Shown piece by piece: positions 1 to 9,961 of a stretch of DNA of 64,000 nt (position 1 is its first letter; each line of letters opens with the position of its first letter). Made by a program: the position numbers and the translations under genes. Origin of the DNA: a virus. The stretch covers positions 1-64,000 of IMG/VR virus record IMGVR_UViG_3300025849_001733; one strand, given 5' to 3'. A model generated the notes under the pieces. It worked only from the letters and a program-made list of their open reading frames with translations, was not told where the DNA came from and ran no database searches.

Positions 1-2730
1 GCAGTACCAGATGAATGGGCAAAGAAAACTGCAAGAACATTTGAATTAATGACTGATCCTAACGGTGCTGGCATTAACACTACACATCAACGCAATTTTC
101 TTAAAACACTAAAAGGTGACGTAGGAACAAAACACGCAGGAATACCTACAGTGCAAAGAGTTGGCTATGGCGGCGGAAGTACATATACACCTAACTGGTT
201 AGAAGATGCCGGCATAGCAGGTTATGCAGGACTACAAGCATTTTTTGATAGTGCTGCTCAAAAGGATATGGTATGGTATAAAAATATCAACGGAAACAAT
301 CCTCCAACACAGCGTAGAGATATCGAAGAAATATTCGAACACATATTCCACACCATACACGCATTTGGTATTCCGGGTGCAGTGCCTGGCAGTTCAGACG
401 CAGTAGAAATGAATCCAGATATTAGAATTGAAAATGAACCAGGTTTTGATTGGAAAAACACAGCACTACATTTAGCAATGAAAGAAGCAATTGACGCAGG
501 GTTATATGATCCAAGTGGTTATGCTACTGATTGGAATACCGATCCAGAAGCGGCGGCAGTGGCATACACAGAATACACCTACTTGGTAAACTGGTCAATG
601 TGGGATATGAGTGTATATTGGGACGGCAGCTCCCTTAGTCCTGAATGGGATGATAGTTTAAAGACACCAGCAGGTATGTTAGCAAACAACCCATTAGGTT
701 ATGCATTATTCAATACATATTTTGCTCCAGTATTAAGCAAACCAAACTTTGCTACAATAGAAAGTATCTTTGGCGAAAATGACACAGGCGTGTCAGGATA
801 TGTTGTTGATGTTGCAGGCGCAGGATCACCAGCTATACCAGAAGTACCTGGAACAATTATTGAGCGTGTATTAACAGCAGGATATAGTGAAGCATTTACT
901 GTTGAAAAAAATGTGTTACAGTATAAAATGAAAGTATGGCAAACTCCGGTAGGAACACTATCCGGAACACGTTTGAAGGTATTCTTAAATAAAAGAGAAC
1001 TTACGTTCTTAACTGATTGGACATTTGAAGGCGCTGAATCGTTTAATCCTGCAATTAGCCCAGACGCACAACCAGGTAGTACTGTTATTTTAAATAGAGG
1101 TGTTGCTGAAGCCGGTGATAAACTTGAAGTATTTGTTATGGACGATGGCGAATATAGATTTGGATATTTTGATACAGCTGACGAATTTATTGATACTACC
1201 GGCGGCGATAGTTCTGCTTCAATAATACATTTTGATAGGACCTTTGAAGAAGATAGTATTATAAGAGTATACCAATTTAGTAATCACGATGGTCAAGGTA
1301 TTGAAAGAGAACAATATGACGTGGTACAGCGTACAGAAATGACATATCAGTCACAAGGGTATTATGATTATAGACAACTTAAAAGAGGTTTAATCAAATT
1401 AAGAAGCGAAGCTGTAGGTGTTGATTATGTTTGGGTATCGTTAAATGGCAAATGGTTAACACCAACTTCTGATTACATCCTTTTAGAAAATAAAAAATAC
1501 ATTGAATTTACTGGAACAGTAGACGACGGCGATGTTATTGAAATTATACACTTTAGTAATCCTCCAATTTCAAATAAGTTTGGTTGGAGACAGTTTAAAG
1601 ATATGCTTAACAGAACGCACTATAAACGTCTAGCTAAAGAAGATCAGTATGTACTAGCAGAGCCTTTAAATATGCATGATAGAACAATTACTGTTGTTCA
1701 AAAAGAAGGTAATCTTCCTAGTCCAGATCCAAAGAGTAATATTCCAGGTGTTATCTTTATTGATGGAGAGCGCATTGAATTTTTTAGAAAAGAAGAAAAT
1801 GTACTTAAACAATTACGTAGAGGCACATTAGGCACAGGTGTTAAAGATCTACATACTGCAGGCACTAGTTTTTACAATCAAAGTCAGGATAGTACTATAC
1901 CTTATACTGATACTGAAGAAAATGTAGTAGCACTTTCCGGTGAATATAAGGATATGTCAATTGTATATCCTAATGATAGTATTGAAATGAGTGTATCAAG
2001 TATTGCTTATAACTTTAATAATAATACAGCATTTCCGTTAGGTGGCCAAATAGCAACAATAGACGGAGAAGGATTCCGCCCAGGAGTATCTGTATTAGTT
2101 CAAGATGTAGAATGTGAAACAACATATGTTAGTGCAACACAGTTAACATTTGTAACTCCAGCATTATCAGTTGGATCATATGACTTAGTAATTATTAATC
2201 CAAGAGAAATAGAACCAGTCTTTAGACCTTCAACTACATTAGTTGTGCCTAAGTATATTCCTTATGTACAAATACTATTACCGTATGCACCAAAGCCGGT
2301 TACATATTGGCCAGATGGTTCAGTCAAAGTGCAAAATCCAGCAGTTACAGATGATTGGTATACTACTGATTTTGACGAAGGCGGTATTCCAAGCGCAACT
2401 TATTGGGAAGCATTAGATATTGAAGTATTTGCAAACGGACGTAGATTGCGTAAAAACCCAATTGAGGTATATTCAGTAGATAACGGACAATTTAGTCCAG
2501 ATGGCGATATCTACCTAGAAGCAGAATATGCTGTAAATAAAAACGTTGGAGCCTATGTACGCCTAACTACACCTCCACAACCAAATACTGTGCTAACTAT
2601 AGTTAGAAAGCAAGGATTAATTTGGAATGAAGTAACAGATGAAACAACAGGCGACTATAAACCACTAGGTCAGTCTAATACAAAAGTAGCAACTTTCTTA
2701 CGTGGAAAGAGTATTGATCTACCGCGATAA
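1..2730 (+). CDS. large virion structural protein with IPT/TIG domain, 5'-truncated
   Basis: The reading frame is open from base 1, so the ATG at 49 is probably internal and the gene starts outside the window; 909 codons are visible. An IPT/TIG-like immunoglobulin fold is encoded at about 2040-2215 (GGQIATIDGEGFRPG, then a FVTPALSVGSYDLVI-type strand), as in other extracellular and tail adhesion proteins. The N-terminal part is rich in Tyr, Trp and Asn; the rest looks like repeated beta modules. It lies upstream of tail-fibre genes and is followed after 21 bp by another virion gene, so a tail or baseplate-associated role is inferred. No enzyme motif is seen. Structural nature is fairly sure; the exact position in the virion is not. 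Confidence 0.8.
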   Translation, partial: AVPDEWAKKTARTFELMTDPNGAGINTTHQRNFLKTLKGDVGTKHAGIPTVQRVGYGGGSTYTPNWLEDAGIAGYAGLQAFFDSAAQKDMVWYKNINGNNPPTQRRDIEEIFEHIFHTIHAFGIPGAVPGSSDAVEMNPDIRIENEPGFDWKNTALHLAMKEAIDAGLYDPSGYATDWNTDPEAAAVAYTEYTYLVNWSMWDMSVYWDGSSLSPEWDDSLKTPAGMLANNPLGYALFNTYFAPVLSKPNFATIESIFGENDTGVSGYVVDVAGAGSPAIPEVPGTIIERVLTAGYSEAFTVEKNVLQYKMKVWQTPVGTLSGTRLKVFLNKRELTFLTDWTFEGAESFNPAISPDAQPGSTVILNRGVAEAGDKLEVFVMDDGEYRFGYFDTADEFIDTTGGDSSASIIHFDRTFEEDSIIRVYQFSNHDGQGIEREQYDVVQRTEMTYQSQGYYDYRQLKRGLIKLRSEAVGVDYVWVSLNGKWLTPTSDYILLENKKYIEFTGTVDDGDVIEIIHFSNPPISNKFGWRQFKDMLNRTHYKRLAKEDQYVLAEPLNMHDRTITVVQKEGNLPSPDPKSNIPGVIFIDGERIEFFRKEENVLKQLRRGTLGTGVKDLHTAGTSFYNQSQDSTIPYTDTEENVVALSGEYKDMSIVYPNDSIEMSVSSIAYNFNNNTAFPLGGQIATIDGEGFRPGVSVLVQDVECETTYVSATQLTFVTPALSVGSYDLVIINPREIEPVFRPSTTLVVPKYIPYVQILLPYAPKPVTYWPDGSVKVQNPAVTDDWYTTDFDEGGIPSATYWEALDIEVFANGRRLRKNPIEVYSVDNGQFSPDGDIYLEAEYAVNKNVGAYVRLTTPPQPNTVLTIVRKQGLIWNEVTDETTGDYKPLGQSNTKVATFLRGKSIDLPR

Positions 2731-2733
2731 ATA
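2726..2733 (+). promoter_or_regulatory. putative T4-type late promoter box
   Basis: GATAAATA overlaps the stop codon of the upstream structural gene and sits 18 bp before the ATG at 2752. It matches the NATAAATA late box described for T4-like phages. The same box precedes several other virion genes here. Confidence 0.5.
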
Positions 2734-2751
2734 CAATGACAGGAAATAAAA

Positions 2752-3366
2752 ATGACAGATAAATTTTTAGATAAACAGGGTATATTCTTAGAAGGACATG
2801 TAAAAATACATGATCCAAAATCTGGGGAAGTACTACTTAATAAACGTAATGCAATACATTATGAGAATATGAGTATTGCCCTTGCAGAAAGTTTAAGTAA
2901 TGCAGGCCAAGGTTGGGTGCATGAAATGAGCTTCGGCAATGGCGGAACTAGCTTAGACCCAACTGGTATTATTACATATCTAACACCAAATAGTACAGGA
3001 ACTAATGCAAGTTTATACAATCAAACATTCCAAAAAGTTGTTGATGATAGAAGCGTTAATAACACAGATCCTGCTCGTAATAAGATAGATATTAGACATG
3101 TTAGCGGTACTAACTACACTGATATTTTAGTTACTTGTTTATTAGATTACGGTGAACCAAATGGTCAGGATGCATTTGATACAGCAAGTAATACTGAAAG
3201 TTTATATGTATTTGATGAATTAGGATTAAGAGGATACAATCCAGACGGAACTGGTAGATTATTAACACATGTTATTTTTCATCCAATACAAAAATCGTTA
3301 AACAGACTTGTTCAAATCGATTACACTGTAAGAGTACAAAGTTTAACAGGGTTTAACGAGGGGTAA
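2752..3366 (+). CDS. conserved virion structural protein
   Basis: A 204-residue protein with no membrane segment or signal peptide. It contains a Gly/Asn-rich stretch (MSFGNGGTSLDPTG, about residues 59-72) and predicted beta structure throughout. It begins behind a late promoter box and an AGGAAATAAA ribosome site, and ends 3 bp before the next tail-fibre gene, so it is co-transcribed with fibre genes. Proteins of this size next to fibre genes in T4-like marine phages are usually virion components; this is from context. No specific domain was recognised. Confidence 0.75.
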   Translation: MTDKFLDKQGIFLEGHVKIHDPKSGEVLLNKRNAIHYENMSIALAESLSNAGQGWVHEMSFGNGGTSLDPTGIITYLTPNSTGTNASLYNQTFQKVVDDRSVNNTDPARNKIDIRHVSGTNYTDILVTCLLDYGEPNGQDAFDTASNTESLYVFDELGLRGYNPDGTGRLLTHVIFHPIQKSLNRLVQIDYTVRVQSLTGFNEG

Positions 3367-3369
3367 TAA

Positions 3370-5451
3370 ATGTCATACACTATTAATTATACTGATGTTG
3401 CAAATAAAGGTACTATTACAGTTCAAGATAGCACTATCAATAGAGAAACAACACTGGGCTTTCCAGGAAGAAATTCTACAGCGTACGGTGCAACAATTGC
3501 AGAAAACTTTTTACATTTATTAGAAAGTTTTGCTTCAAACAATCCACCAAGTAGTCCTGTTGAAGGGCAACTTTGGTATGATAACACATTAACTGAAGAA
3601 AAGTTAATGGTGTATAATGATACAAATTGGGTTCCAGCAAGTGGAATTTCAAAATCAATTAATACTCCGGCTATTGCACAACTTGGCGACCTATGGGTAG
3701 ATACAGACAACCAACAACTATATTTGTTTACAGGTGGTGGTTGGGTACTAATAGGACCTAGTTTCTCAGATGGCCTAGCAACAGGCGCAAAAGCTGATCA
3801 AATTATTGGTCAGGATAATATATCATACAATATTTTAAGAATTGAAGTATCGGGTCAAACTATTGGTATTATCAGTGGTTCGTCAACACCGTTTATTCCA
3901 AAGACAACTATTGCTGGATTTGCAGCAATCAATCCTGGATTTAACTTAATTAACAAAGACACTGACAATGATGGCTTAACTAACTTTAAGTTCTTTGGTA
4001 CAGCAGAAAAAGCAGAAAACTTAATTGTTAATAACGAAATTGTAGCAGCAGGAAACTTTTTAAGAGGTAATACTACAAGTACTTCAACGTTTCCACTAAA
4101 CATTCAAAACAATCAAGGTATCAATTATGGTGTAAACGCCGAACTTACAGTAGGTGTTGAAGGCAATGCTGGTGTAATTCAACACAATATTGGTGGCTCA
4201 AACATTGATATGCGTGTTAGAAATAACGATGTAGCTAAAACAGTTATACGTGTTGATTCTAATCTACGTGTTGGGATAAACACTGAAGCACCAGAACAAG
4301 CATTAGACGTTGTAGGTACTATACAATCAAGTGGTAATGTTATTATTAACTCTACTACACAGAGTACAACTATTAATAACGGCGCTTTACAAGTTAGAGG
4401 CGGCGCAGGCATTAGACAAAACTTAAATGTTGGCGGCCAAACAAAACTTTCAGATTTACTTACCTCTAACAGTATTGTTCCAGACGATACTAACATTAGA
4501 GATTTAGGATCTTCAACTAGATATTATAGAAACACATATTCAACTAATTTTATCGGAACACTAGATGGAACAGTTAACGGTAAAGTTAACGGACCATCAA
4601 CTTCGTCAGCTAACTTGATTAATAAAACTACATTTGTTATGACAGGTGATGTTGCTACATTAGTTCCAATTGAATTTGATGGCGCATATCAAGATCCACA
4701 ATTTGATAATGGCGAAGGTATTGCTGTAGGCGAAGTTCCTTTAACAAAAACATTTAGAACAGAAATTTCAAATCAATTTATATCAAGAAAGCCACGTGAA
4801 ATTGACGTTGCTGGCGATGACTTACTATTGTTTAATGATGTAGACGGTGCTGTAGTTGGTCTTAAAAGTGTTACTAAAGATAATTTCTTAAAAACTATTC
4901 CAAGAACACCAGCTGGCGTTATACTACCATTTGGCGGTGATGTAACTCCAAGTGATGACTGGATTTTATGTGATGGTAGAGAGCTTGATAAGACTGATTA
5001 TCAAGCATTATTCCAAGTTATTGGCTATAAGTTTAAACCAGAATCACAAGTTGCTACTAATAACTTTGCTGTTCCTGATATGCGTGGTAGAATGCCTATG
5101 GGTGCAGATAATATGGGCGGATCAAGTGCCAATACTGTAACAGCAACATCTGCAGATATTATAGGTGCGTTAGATGGCTCAGAAACAAAGGTAATAGATG
5201 TTACTAATTTACCTGAACACCAACACAATTTACAAGACCAGGATCGTAATCAATTTTATGCTATACAGGATAGACAAGATCCATCAACGGATACTAACGT
5301 TACAGGTATTGACGGACCTACAGCTACAAACAGTGGTCAAAAATTAGCAAACAGTGGTAATGTTATTAGTGCTAACCCTGTAGGACAAGATTTTAATATT
5401 ATGCCACCAACAGTAACAATGAATTATATTATATATTCTGGAAGAGGGTAA
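3370..5451 (+). CDS. tail fibre protein with phage tail collar domain
   Basis: A 693-residue fibre. Residues 1 to about 130 form a module also present in the next two genes (GRNS.AYG, LLE.FA, GQLWYD, GDLWVDTDN..LY, WVLIGP). The middle is a low-complexity Ser/Thr/Asn beta-rich shaft. Residues about 515-585 carry a tail-collar-like motif (DDWILCDGRELDKTDYQALF, then FAVPDMRGRMPMGADNM), typical of short-tail-fibre or collar tips that contact the host. The C-terminus is Gly/Asn-rich. It is spaced 3 bp from both neighbours, so translational coupling is likely. A receptor-binding or adhesin-holder role is inferred. Confidence 0.85.
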   Translation: MSYTINYTDVANKGTITVQDSTINRETTLGFPGRNSTAYGATIAENFLHLLESFASNNPPSSPVEGQLWYDNTLTEEKLMVYNDTNWVPASGISKSINTPAIAQLGDLWVDTDNQQLYLFTGGGWVLIGPSFSDGLATGAKADQIIGQDNISYNILRIEVSGQTIGIISGSSTPFIPKTTIAGFAAINPGFNLINKDTDNDGLTNFKFFGTAEKAENLIVNNEIVAAGNFLRGNTTSTSTFPLNIQNNQGINYGVNAELTVGVEGNAGVIQHNIGGSNIDMRVRNNDVAKTVIRVDSNLRVGINTEAPEQALDVVGTIQSSGNVIINSTTQSTTINNGALQVRGGAGIRQNLNVGGQTKLSDLLTSNSIVPDDTNIRDLGSSTRYYRNTYSTNFIGTLDGTVNGKVNGPSTSSANLINKTTFVMTGDVATLVPIEFDGAYQDPQFDNGEGIAVGEVPLTKTFRTEISNQFISRKPREIDVAGDDLLLFNDVDGAVVGLKSVTKDNFLKTIPRTPAGVILPFGGDVTPSDDWILCDGRELDKTDYQALFQVIGYKFKPESQVATNNFAVPDMRGRMPMGADNMGGSSANTVTATSADIIGALDGSETKVIDVTNLPEHQHNLQDQDRNQFYAIQDRQDPSTDTNVTGIDGPTATNSGQKLANSGNVISANPVGQDFNIMPPTVTMNYIIYSGRG

Positions 5452-5454
5452 CAG

Positions 5455-7383
5455 ATGAGCTATAAATTAAATAAAAGTAACGGAGAACTATTAGTAGATC
5501 TAGTAGACGGGCAATTAGATACTACATCAACTGATATTACGTTAGTTGGTAGAAACTCTAAAAGCTATGGCGAGTCTTTTAATGAGAATTTAATTAAATT
5601 ATTAGAAAATTTTGCTAAAACAAGTGCTCCAGGCGCACCTCTTGTAGGACAACTCTGGTATGATACCGCTGAAGAAAGATTAAAAGTTTATACAGGTAGT
5701 ACTTTTCGATCAGCTGCAGGAGCAGTTGTTAGTCAAACACAACCTAATTTAGTAGCAGGCGATCTTTGGATTGATAGTTTAAATAATAAACTTTATTTCT
5801 TTGACGGCGCTGATATAGTATTAGTTGGCCCACAGTATACAGCTAGCCAAGGTAAAACTGGTACTGAAGCATTTACGATATTAGATATTAACGGCCAAGA
5901 CCAAACAGTTCTCTACTTATATATAAATGGTTCGTTATCAGGAATTTATTCTAAAACAGAGTTTAGGCCAAGAGTTAACATTGTAGGATTTCCAGAAGAT
6001 CCTGATGATACTAGAGTTCCTAAGCGTCAAATTATCCGCATTGGATTCAATCCAGTAAGTACAAGTTTTTGGTTTAGAGGCACAGCTACAACTTCAAGAG
6101 GATTAGTTAGTGACGCTGGTGAAGAGTTCCAAGAAACTAACTTTATGAAAACTGATAGAAATACTAGTACAACTGGCAGTTTAGCAGTTAAAAATGCTGC
6201 AGGTTTAACAGTAGGAGTTAGTGATACAGTTTATGCAGCGTTCAAAGTTGATACAAATTATGTTACTACAATAGAAACACAGCGTTTAGATAGAGATTTT
6301 ACTATCCGAACACGTCGAGGAAACTTATTTGATAATGCATTCTATGCAGACTCGACAAATAAACGAGTAGGAATTTACACAACAACACCTACAGTAGAAT
6401 TAGATGTTATCGGCGACGGCAGATTTACTGGTGATCTTGAAGTTGAAGGAAATTTAACAATTCAGGGAGAAGCAACGTATCTTAACGTTTCTAACTTAAG
6501 AGTTCAAGATAAAAATATAGAGCTTGGACTGTTAGATGATAGTACACAAGGAACTGATGCACAAGTTGACGGCGCAGGAATTATTATTGCTTCATCAGAA
6601 GGAAGTAAAGACTTAACTTGGGAAGTTGAAACAGGAAACTGGACATCAAATCAAAGTTTAGATCTTACTGAAAGTAATAGTTATAGAATTAATAATGAAA
6701 TTAAGTTATCAAGCGATAGATTACATGATACAGTATTATACGCTACTGGACTTATACAAGTTGGTAACTTGTCAAATTTAACAGTAGCAGGTGATGTTAC
6801 TATTAACAGTAATTTAATTGTAAGTAATGCACTAGCAATTACTAGTAACGGAACAATTACTGTTAATAATCAAAAAATAACTGGATTAAGTACACCACTT
6901 AGTGCTCGTGTTGCTAATGAGTTAGCTGCTACAGAAGATGTTGATAGTAGTGCTGCTACTAAAGGATACGTTGATACAGAAGTAGCCGCGCAAGTAATAG
7001 CATATGCGTTTGATGCTACCGGATTATCAAATCCGTCATCAGTATTTTCAGATAATATTGGTCCGCATGAGGATATTAGACAAGCATTAGAATATTTACA
7101 TCCAGCAGCAACTAAAACAGCTGGTACGTATGCAAGAATATATGCAACAACATATATAGGAACAGCAGTTTCCGGAATTGATGTCAATTCTGCATTAACA
7201 AAATCTACAGTTAATGTTTATATTGATCCTGATGATAGTTCAACGCCTGAGTTTGATAGTGTACTTAAAGACATATCAATTAGCTCAGTTTCAGGTGTTG
7301 CAGACTTGTCACCAACAAGAGGGAAATTTGAATATCAAGTAGTAGGCGGAGTATGGCAATGGCAGAGAACCATCCCAGTTTAA
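5455..7383 (+). CDS. tail fibre protein, second member of N-terminal module family
   Basis: A 642-residue protein whose first 130 residues repeat the N-terminal module of its neighbours (GRNSKSYGESFNENLIKLLE, GQLWYDTAEERLKVY, GDLWIDSLNNKLYFF). The rest is Thr/Ser/Asn-rich with repeated short beta segments and a heptad-like stretch near ATKGYVDTEVAAQV (about residues 505-520), as in trimeric fibre shafts. No collar domain is present, unlike the preceding gene. The shared N-terminus suggests that all three fibres dock on the same baseplate protein (inference). Confidence 0.8.
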   Translation: MSYKLNKSNGELLVDLVDGQLDTTSTDITLVGRNSKSYGESFNENLIKLLENFAKTSAPGAPLVGQLWYDTAEERLKVYTGSTFRSAAGAVVSQTQPNLVAGDLWIDSLNNKLYFFDGADIVLVGPQYTASQGKTGTEAFTILDINGQDQTVLYLYINGSLSGIYSKTEFRPRVNIVGFPEDPDDTRVPKRQIIRIGFNPVSTSFWFRGTATTSRGLVSDAGEEFQETNFMKTDRNTSTTGSLAVKNAAGLTVGVSDTVYAAFKVDTNYVTTIETQRLDRDFTIRTRRGNLFDNAFYADSTNKRVGIYTTTPTVELDVIGDGRFTGDLEVEGNLTIQGEATYLNVSNLRVQDKNIELGLLDDSTQGTDAQVDGAGIIIASSEGSKDLTWEVETGNWTSNQSLDLTESNSYRINNEIKLSSDRLHDTVLYATGLIQVGNLSNLTVAGDVTINSNLIVSNALAITSNGTITVNNQKITGLSTPLSARVANELAATEDVDSSAATKGYVDTEVAAQVIAYAFDATGLSNPSSVFSDNIGPHEDIRQALEYLHPAATKTAGTYARIYATTYIGTAVSGIDVNSALTKSTVNVYIDPDDSSTPEFDSVLKDISISSVSGVADLSPTRGKFEYQVVGGVWQWQRTIPV

Positions 7384-7390
7384 CAAATCA

Positions 7391-7398
7391 GATAAATA
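7391..7398 (+). promoter_or_regulatory. putative T4-type late promoter box
   Basis: GATAAATA lies in the 39-bp gap before the fibre gene at 7423, 24 bp upstream of its ATG. It has the same form and spacing as the box at 2726. Confidence 0.5.
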
Positions 7399-7422
7399 CT
7401 AAGTCACAATAGGGGTTTATAA

Positions 7423-8997
7423 ATGGCATATACAATAGATACATACAGCAATGGCAGGTCTTGGAAAATAGAAGACGGTACCGTTGATCAAACTACTGAT
7501 TTAAAATTAGTAGGTAAAAACTATGCAGGGTACGGTGAAATACAAAATGAAAATATGGTATTTTTACTGGAAAACTTTGCAGGACAAACTGAACCACCAA
7601 GAAAAATTTCAGGGCAAATTTGGTTTGATACAGGTAACAGTAAATTAAAATTTTATGACGGCATTAAATGGCGCACAACTGGCGGAGCAGAAGTTAGTAC
7701 TACAGTTCCAACAGGATTAAAAGAAGGCGACTTTTGGTGGGATAGTGATAACGAACAACTATACACATATAATGGCGGAGATTTTGTACTTATAGGACCC
7801 CAAAGTGCAGGATCAGGTCAGACACAAATTGTAAGTCGTTCAGTTAGAGATGACGGCGGAACAGCACGTGGTATTATCACAGCAGTGGCAAACGATGAAG
7901 TTATCTTTACTGTAAGTTCACAGGACTTTACTATTGATAGTGCAGACGTTGATTCAAATATTCCAGGCTTTGACAGAATACGTAAAGGTCTTACCCTTAA
8001 AAATACATTAAACAGTAGTGGTGGTATTACATCAGGTGACTGGAGATTAGTTGGTACATCTACTAACGCAGAAAAACTTGGCGGAAGAGCTGATACAGAA
8101 TATGTATTAAAAACAGATGCTAACTTTAGTCAACTAGCTCGTTTCTCAGATCTTGGTATTTCAGTAGGCGACTCTAATGACTTAAAAATTAAACAAGAAA
8201 TTATTACAGGTAACGGAACACAAGTAGAACGTCCAATTATTGCAAACGAAACAGGCGGAACTATTGCGTTTAAAGCTAAAAATAACTCAGGTGTAGTTAT
8301 TAACTCATTACAAATAATGGCAAATGCTATTATTCCAGGTTATACAAACGGTACAGAAACACAAAATAAACCAACACCAGTACTAGCAACTATGGGTACT
8401 TCACAGTATCCTTGGCAAGAAACATATGCAAAGGACTTTATTGGTCTAGGAACAGCTTCAAAAGGCTTAATACTAGAAGATGATGTTGATTCATATGTGT
8501 TTGACTTTACAAATGGCGCTAATCCGCCAACTAGTTTAGTAAGAAAACCTAGTAAAACAGCATCACCAAATACAGTAGTTGTAAGAGATCAAGATAGTGA
8601 CATTTATGCAAACTATTTTCAAGGTATTGCAACAGAAGCACTATACGCTGACTTAGCAGAGAAGTATACAACTGATAACGAATATCCAGTAGGTACAGTA
8701 ATGTGCGTTGGCGGCGACGAAGAAACAACTAAAGCTGACAGAGGATGTATAGCAATTGGTGTTATCTCCTTAGAACCAGCATACTTAATGAATAAAGCAT
8801 GTGAAGGTCAAGCAATTGGTCTTAAAGGTCGAGTTCCAGTTCGTGTTATGGGTAGTGTTAAAAAAGGACAACCAGTCTATGTTGATAATGATGGCTATGC
8901 AAGTACATCAATTAACGGTGGTTCGGTAGTAGGCATAGCTCTTTCAACTAATGATGACGAAAATGAAAAATTAGTTGAGTGTGTGTTGAAGGTATAA
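7423..8997 (+). CDS. tail fibre protein, third member, with YADLAEKY C-terminal domain
   Basis: A 524-residue fibre. The N-terminal module (GKNYAGYGE, GQIWFDTGNSKLKFYDG, GDFWWDSDNEQLYTYNGG) is shared with the two upstream genes. The last 120 residues form a separate domain beginning YADLAEKYTTDNEYPVGTVM, a C-terminal module I associate with fibre proteins of marine T4-like phages; it resembles chaperone or autoprotease-type fibre ends, but I cannot assign a catalytic residue. It sits behind its own late promoter box. A possible receptor-recognition tip; function beyond virion fibre is not established. Confidence 0.8.
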   Translation: MAYTIDTYSNGRSWKIEDGTVDQTTDLKLVGKNYAGYGEIQNENMVFLLENFAGQTEPPRKISGQIWFDTGNSKLKFYDGIKWRTTGGAEVSTTVPTGLKEGDFWWDSDNEQLYTYNGGDFVLIGPQSAGSGQTQIVSRSVRDDGGTARGIITAVANDEVIFTVSSQDFTIDSADVDSNIPGFDRIRKGLTLKNTLNSSGGITSGDWRLVGTSTNAEKLGGRADTEYVLKTDANFSQLARFSDLGISVGDSNDLKIKQEIITGNGTQVERPIIANETGGTIAFKAKNNSGVVINSLQIMANAIIPGYTNGTETQNKPTPVLATMGTSQYPWQETYAKDFIGLGTASKGLILEDDVDSYVFDFTNGANPPTSLVRKPSKTASPNTVVVRDQDSDIYANYFQGIATEALYADLAEKYTTDNEYPVGTVMCVGGDEETTKADRGCIAIGVISLEPAYLMNKACEGQAIGLKGRVPVRVMGSVKKGQPVYVDNDGYASTSINGGSVVGIALSTNDDENEKLVECVLKV

Positions 8998-9000
8998 ATA
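8993..9000 (+). promoter_or_regulatory. putative T4-type late promoter box (exact TATAAATA)
   Basis: TATAAATA, the classical T4 late box, overlaps the stop codon of the third fibre gene and lies 29 bp before the ATG at 9030. An AAAAGGATA ribosome site sits between them. Confidence 0.6.
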
Positions 9001-9029
9001 GTAGTACTTAATAAAAGGATAGCGATAAC

Positions 9030-9959
9030 ATGCCAGATTTAGTAAGAGGAGCCAGTGATCCGCAGGGAGCTTCTAGAATTACAGCAGCTAACTACAACGA
9101 TTTACAAACTTCTGTTGCTGATATTTTAGGTACAGGATTCTCAGTAAACGGATACGGACAAGTACCTGTAAGTTCACCGCTTTTAGCAAGCGATATTGTT
9201 AGAGCTGAACACATGAATCTCTTAAGAGATGATATTAATAGAATACAAGTACACCAAACTGGAAGTTTAAGTTCTTTACTAGAATTATTACCAGGAGAAA
9301 AAGTAAGTGCTAATGACATTGCAGGTGTAGTTGATAAAGGATTTAACCAATTTGTTGCTGTTGTTAATATTTTAGAATCTAACAGAACAGTAGTTGACGG
9401 AACACAAGTAACATTAGAAACAGCAACTACTAGTACTAGATTTGCAGCCTGGAATGGTACTATAATACATAGTTTTACAGTAAATTTTGATGATGCAGAT
9501 CATAGACGTGCATTTTTTAATGCCGGCGGCCAAATACAAATGAATGCAACTATTGAAGGCGATACAACACAAAAAGGTGCTGACTGGAATACTATATTAA
9601 CAAATATGGGAACTATTAAATTTAGTGCCAGCACAACTGAAAAAACAGGTTCATCAGGGTTATTACAACCTATAGGAAATTACGATCTAACAACAAGTTA
9701 TCAAAAGATATTCGAACGCCGAGGGCAAGCTGATTATTACGCAGAAAATAGATTTTTTATCTATGCTAAAGAAATAAGCAACCAAGCAATTCAGTTCAGT
9801 GTAGAATTTAATGATAATGATGTTGGAGACCCCAACGATGACGAATTAATAAGAGGGACACTAACTAGTATAGTCAAGCAATTAAGACCAACAGGGTCTT
9901 ATGTTTCTGTAGCAACACCAGCATACAGTACACAATCTGACTTATCAGCAGGAGCCTAA
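9030..9959 (+). CDS. virion structural protein, paralog of the next gene
   Basis: A 309-residue protein. It shares a layout with the following gene: an N-terminal element around GFSVNGYGQ, a HMNLLRDDINRIQVHQTG element, a central ADHRRAFFNAGGQI motif (about residues 154-167) and a C-terminal FSVEFNDND.GD segment. This suggests tandem duplication of one ancestral gene. Beta-rich and acidic, with no enzyme motif. It has its own late promoter box and is followed 2 bp later by its paralog. Structural by context; fibre-associated or decoration protein is possible. Confidence 0.75.
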   Translation: MPDLVRGASDPQGASRITAANYNDLQTSVADILGTGFSVNGYGQVPVSSPLLASDIVRAEHMNLLRDDINRIQVHQTGSLSSLLELLPGEKVSANDIAGVVDKGFNQFVAVVNILESNRTVVDGTQVTLETATTSTRFAAWNGTIIHSFTVNFDDADHRRAFFNAGGQIQMNATIEGDTTQKGADWNTILTNMGTIKFSASTTEKTGSSGLLQPIGNYDLTTSYQKIFERRGQADYYAENRFFIYAKEISNQAIQFSVEFNDNDVGDPNDDELIRGTLTSIVKQLRPTGSYVSVATPAYSTQSDLSAGA

Positions 9960-9961
9960 CA

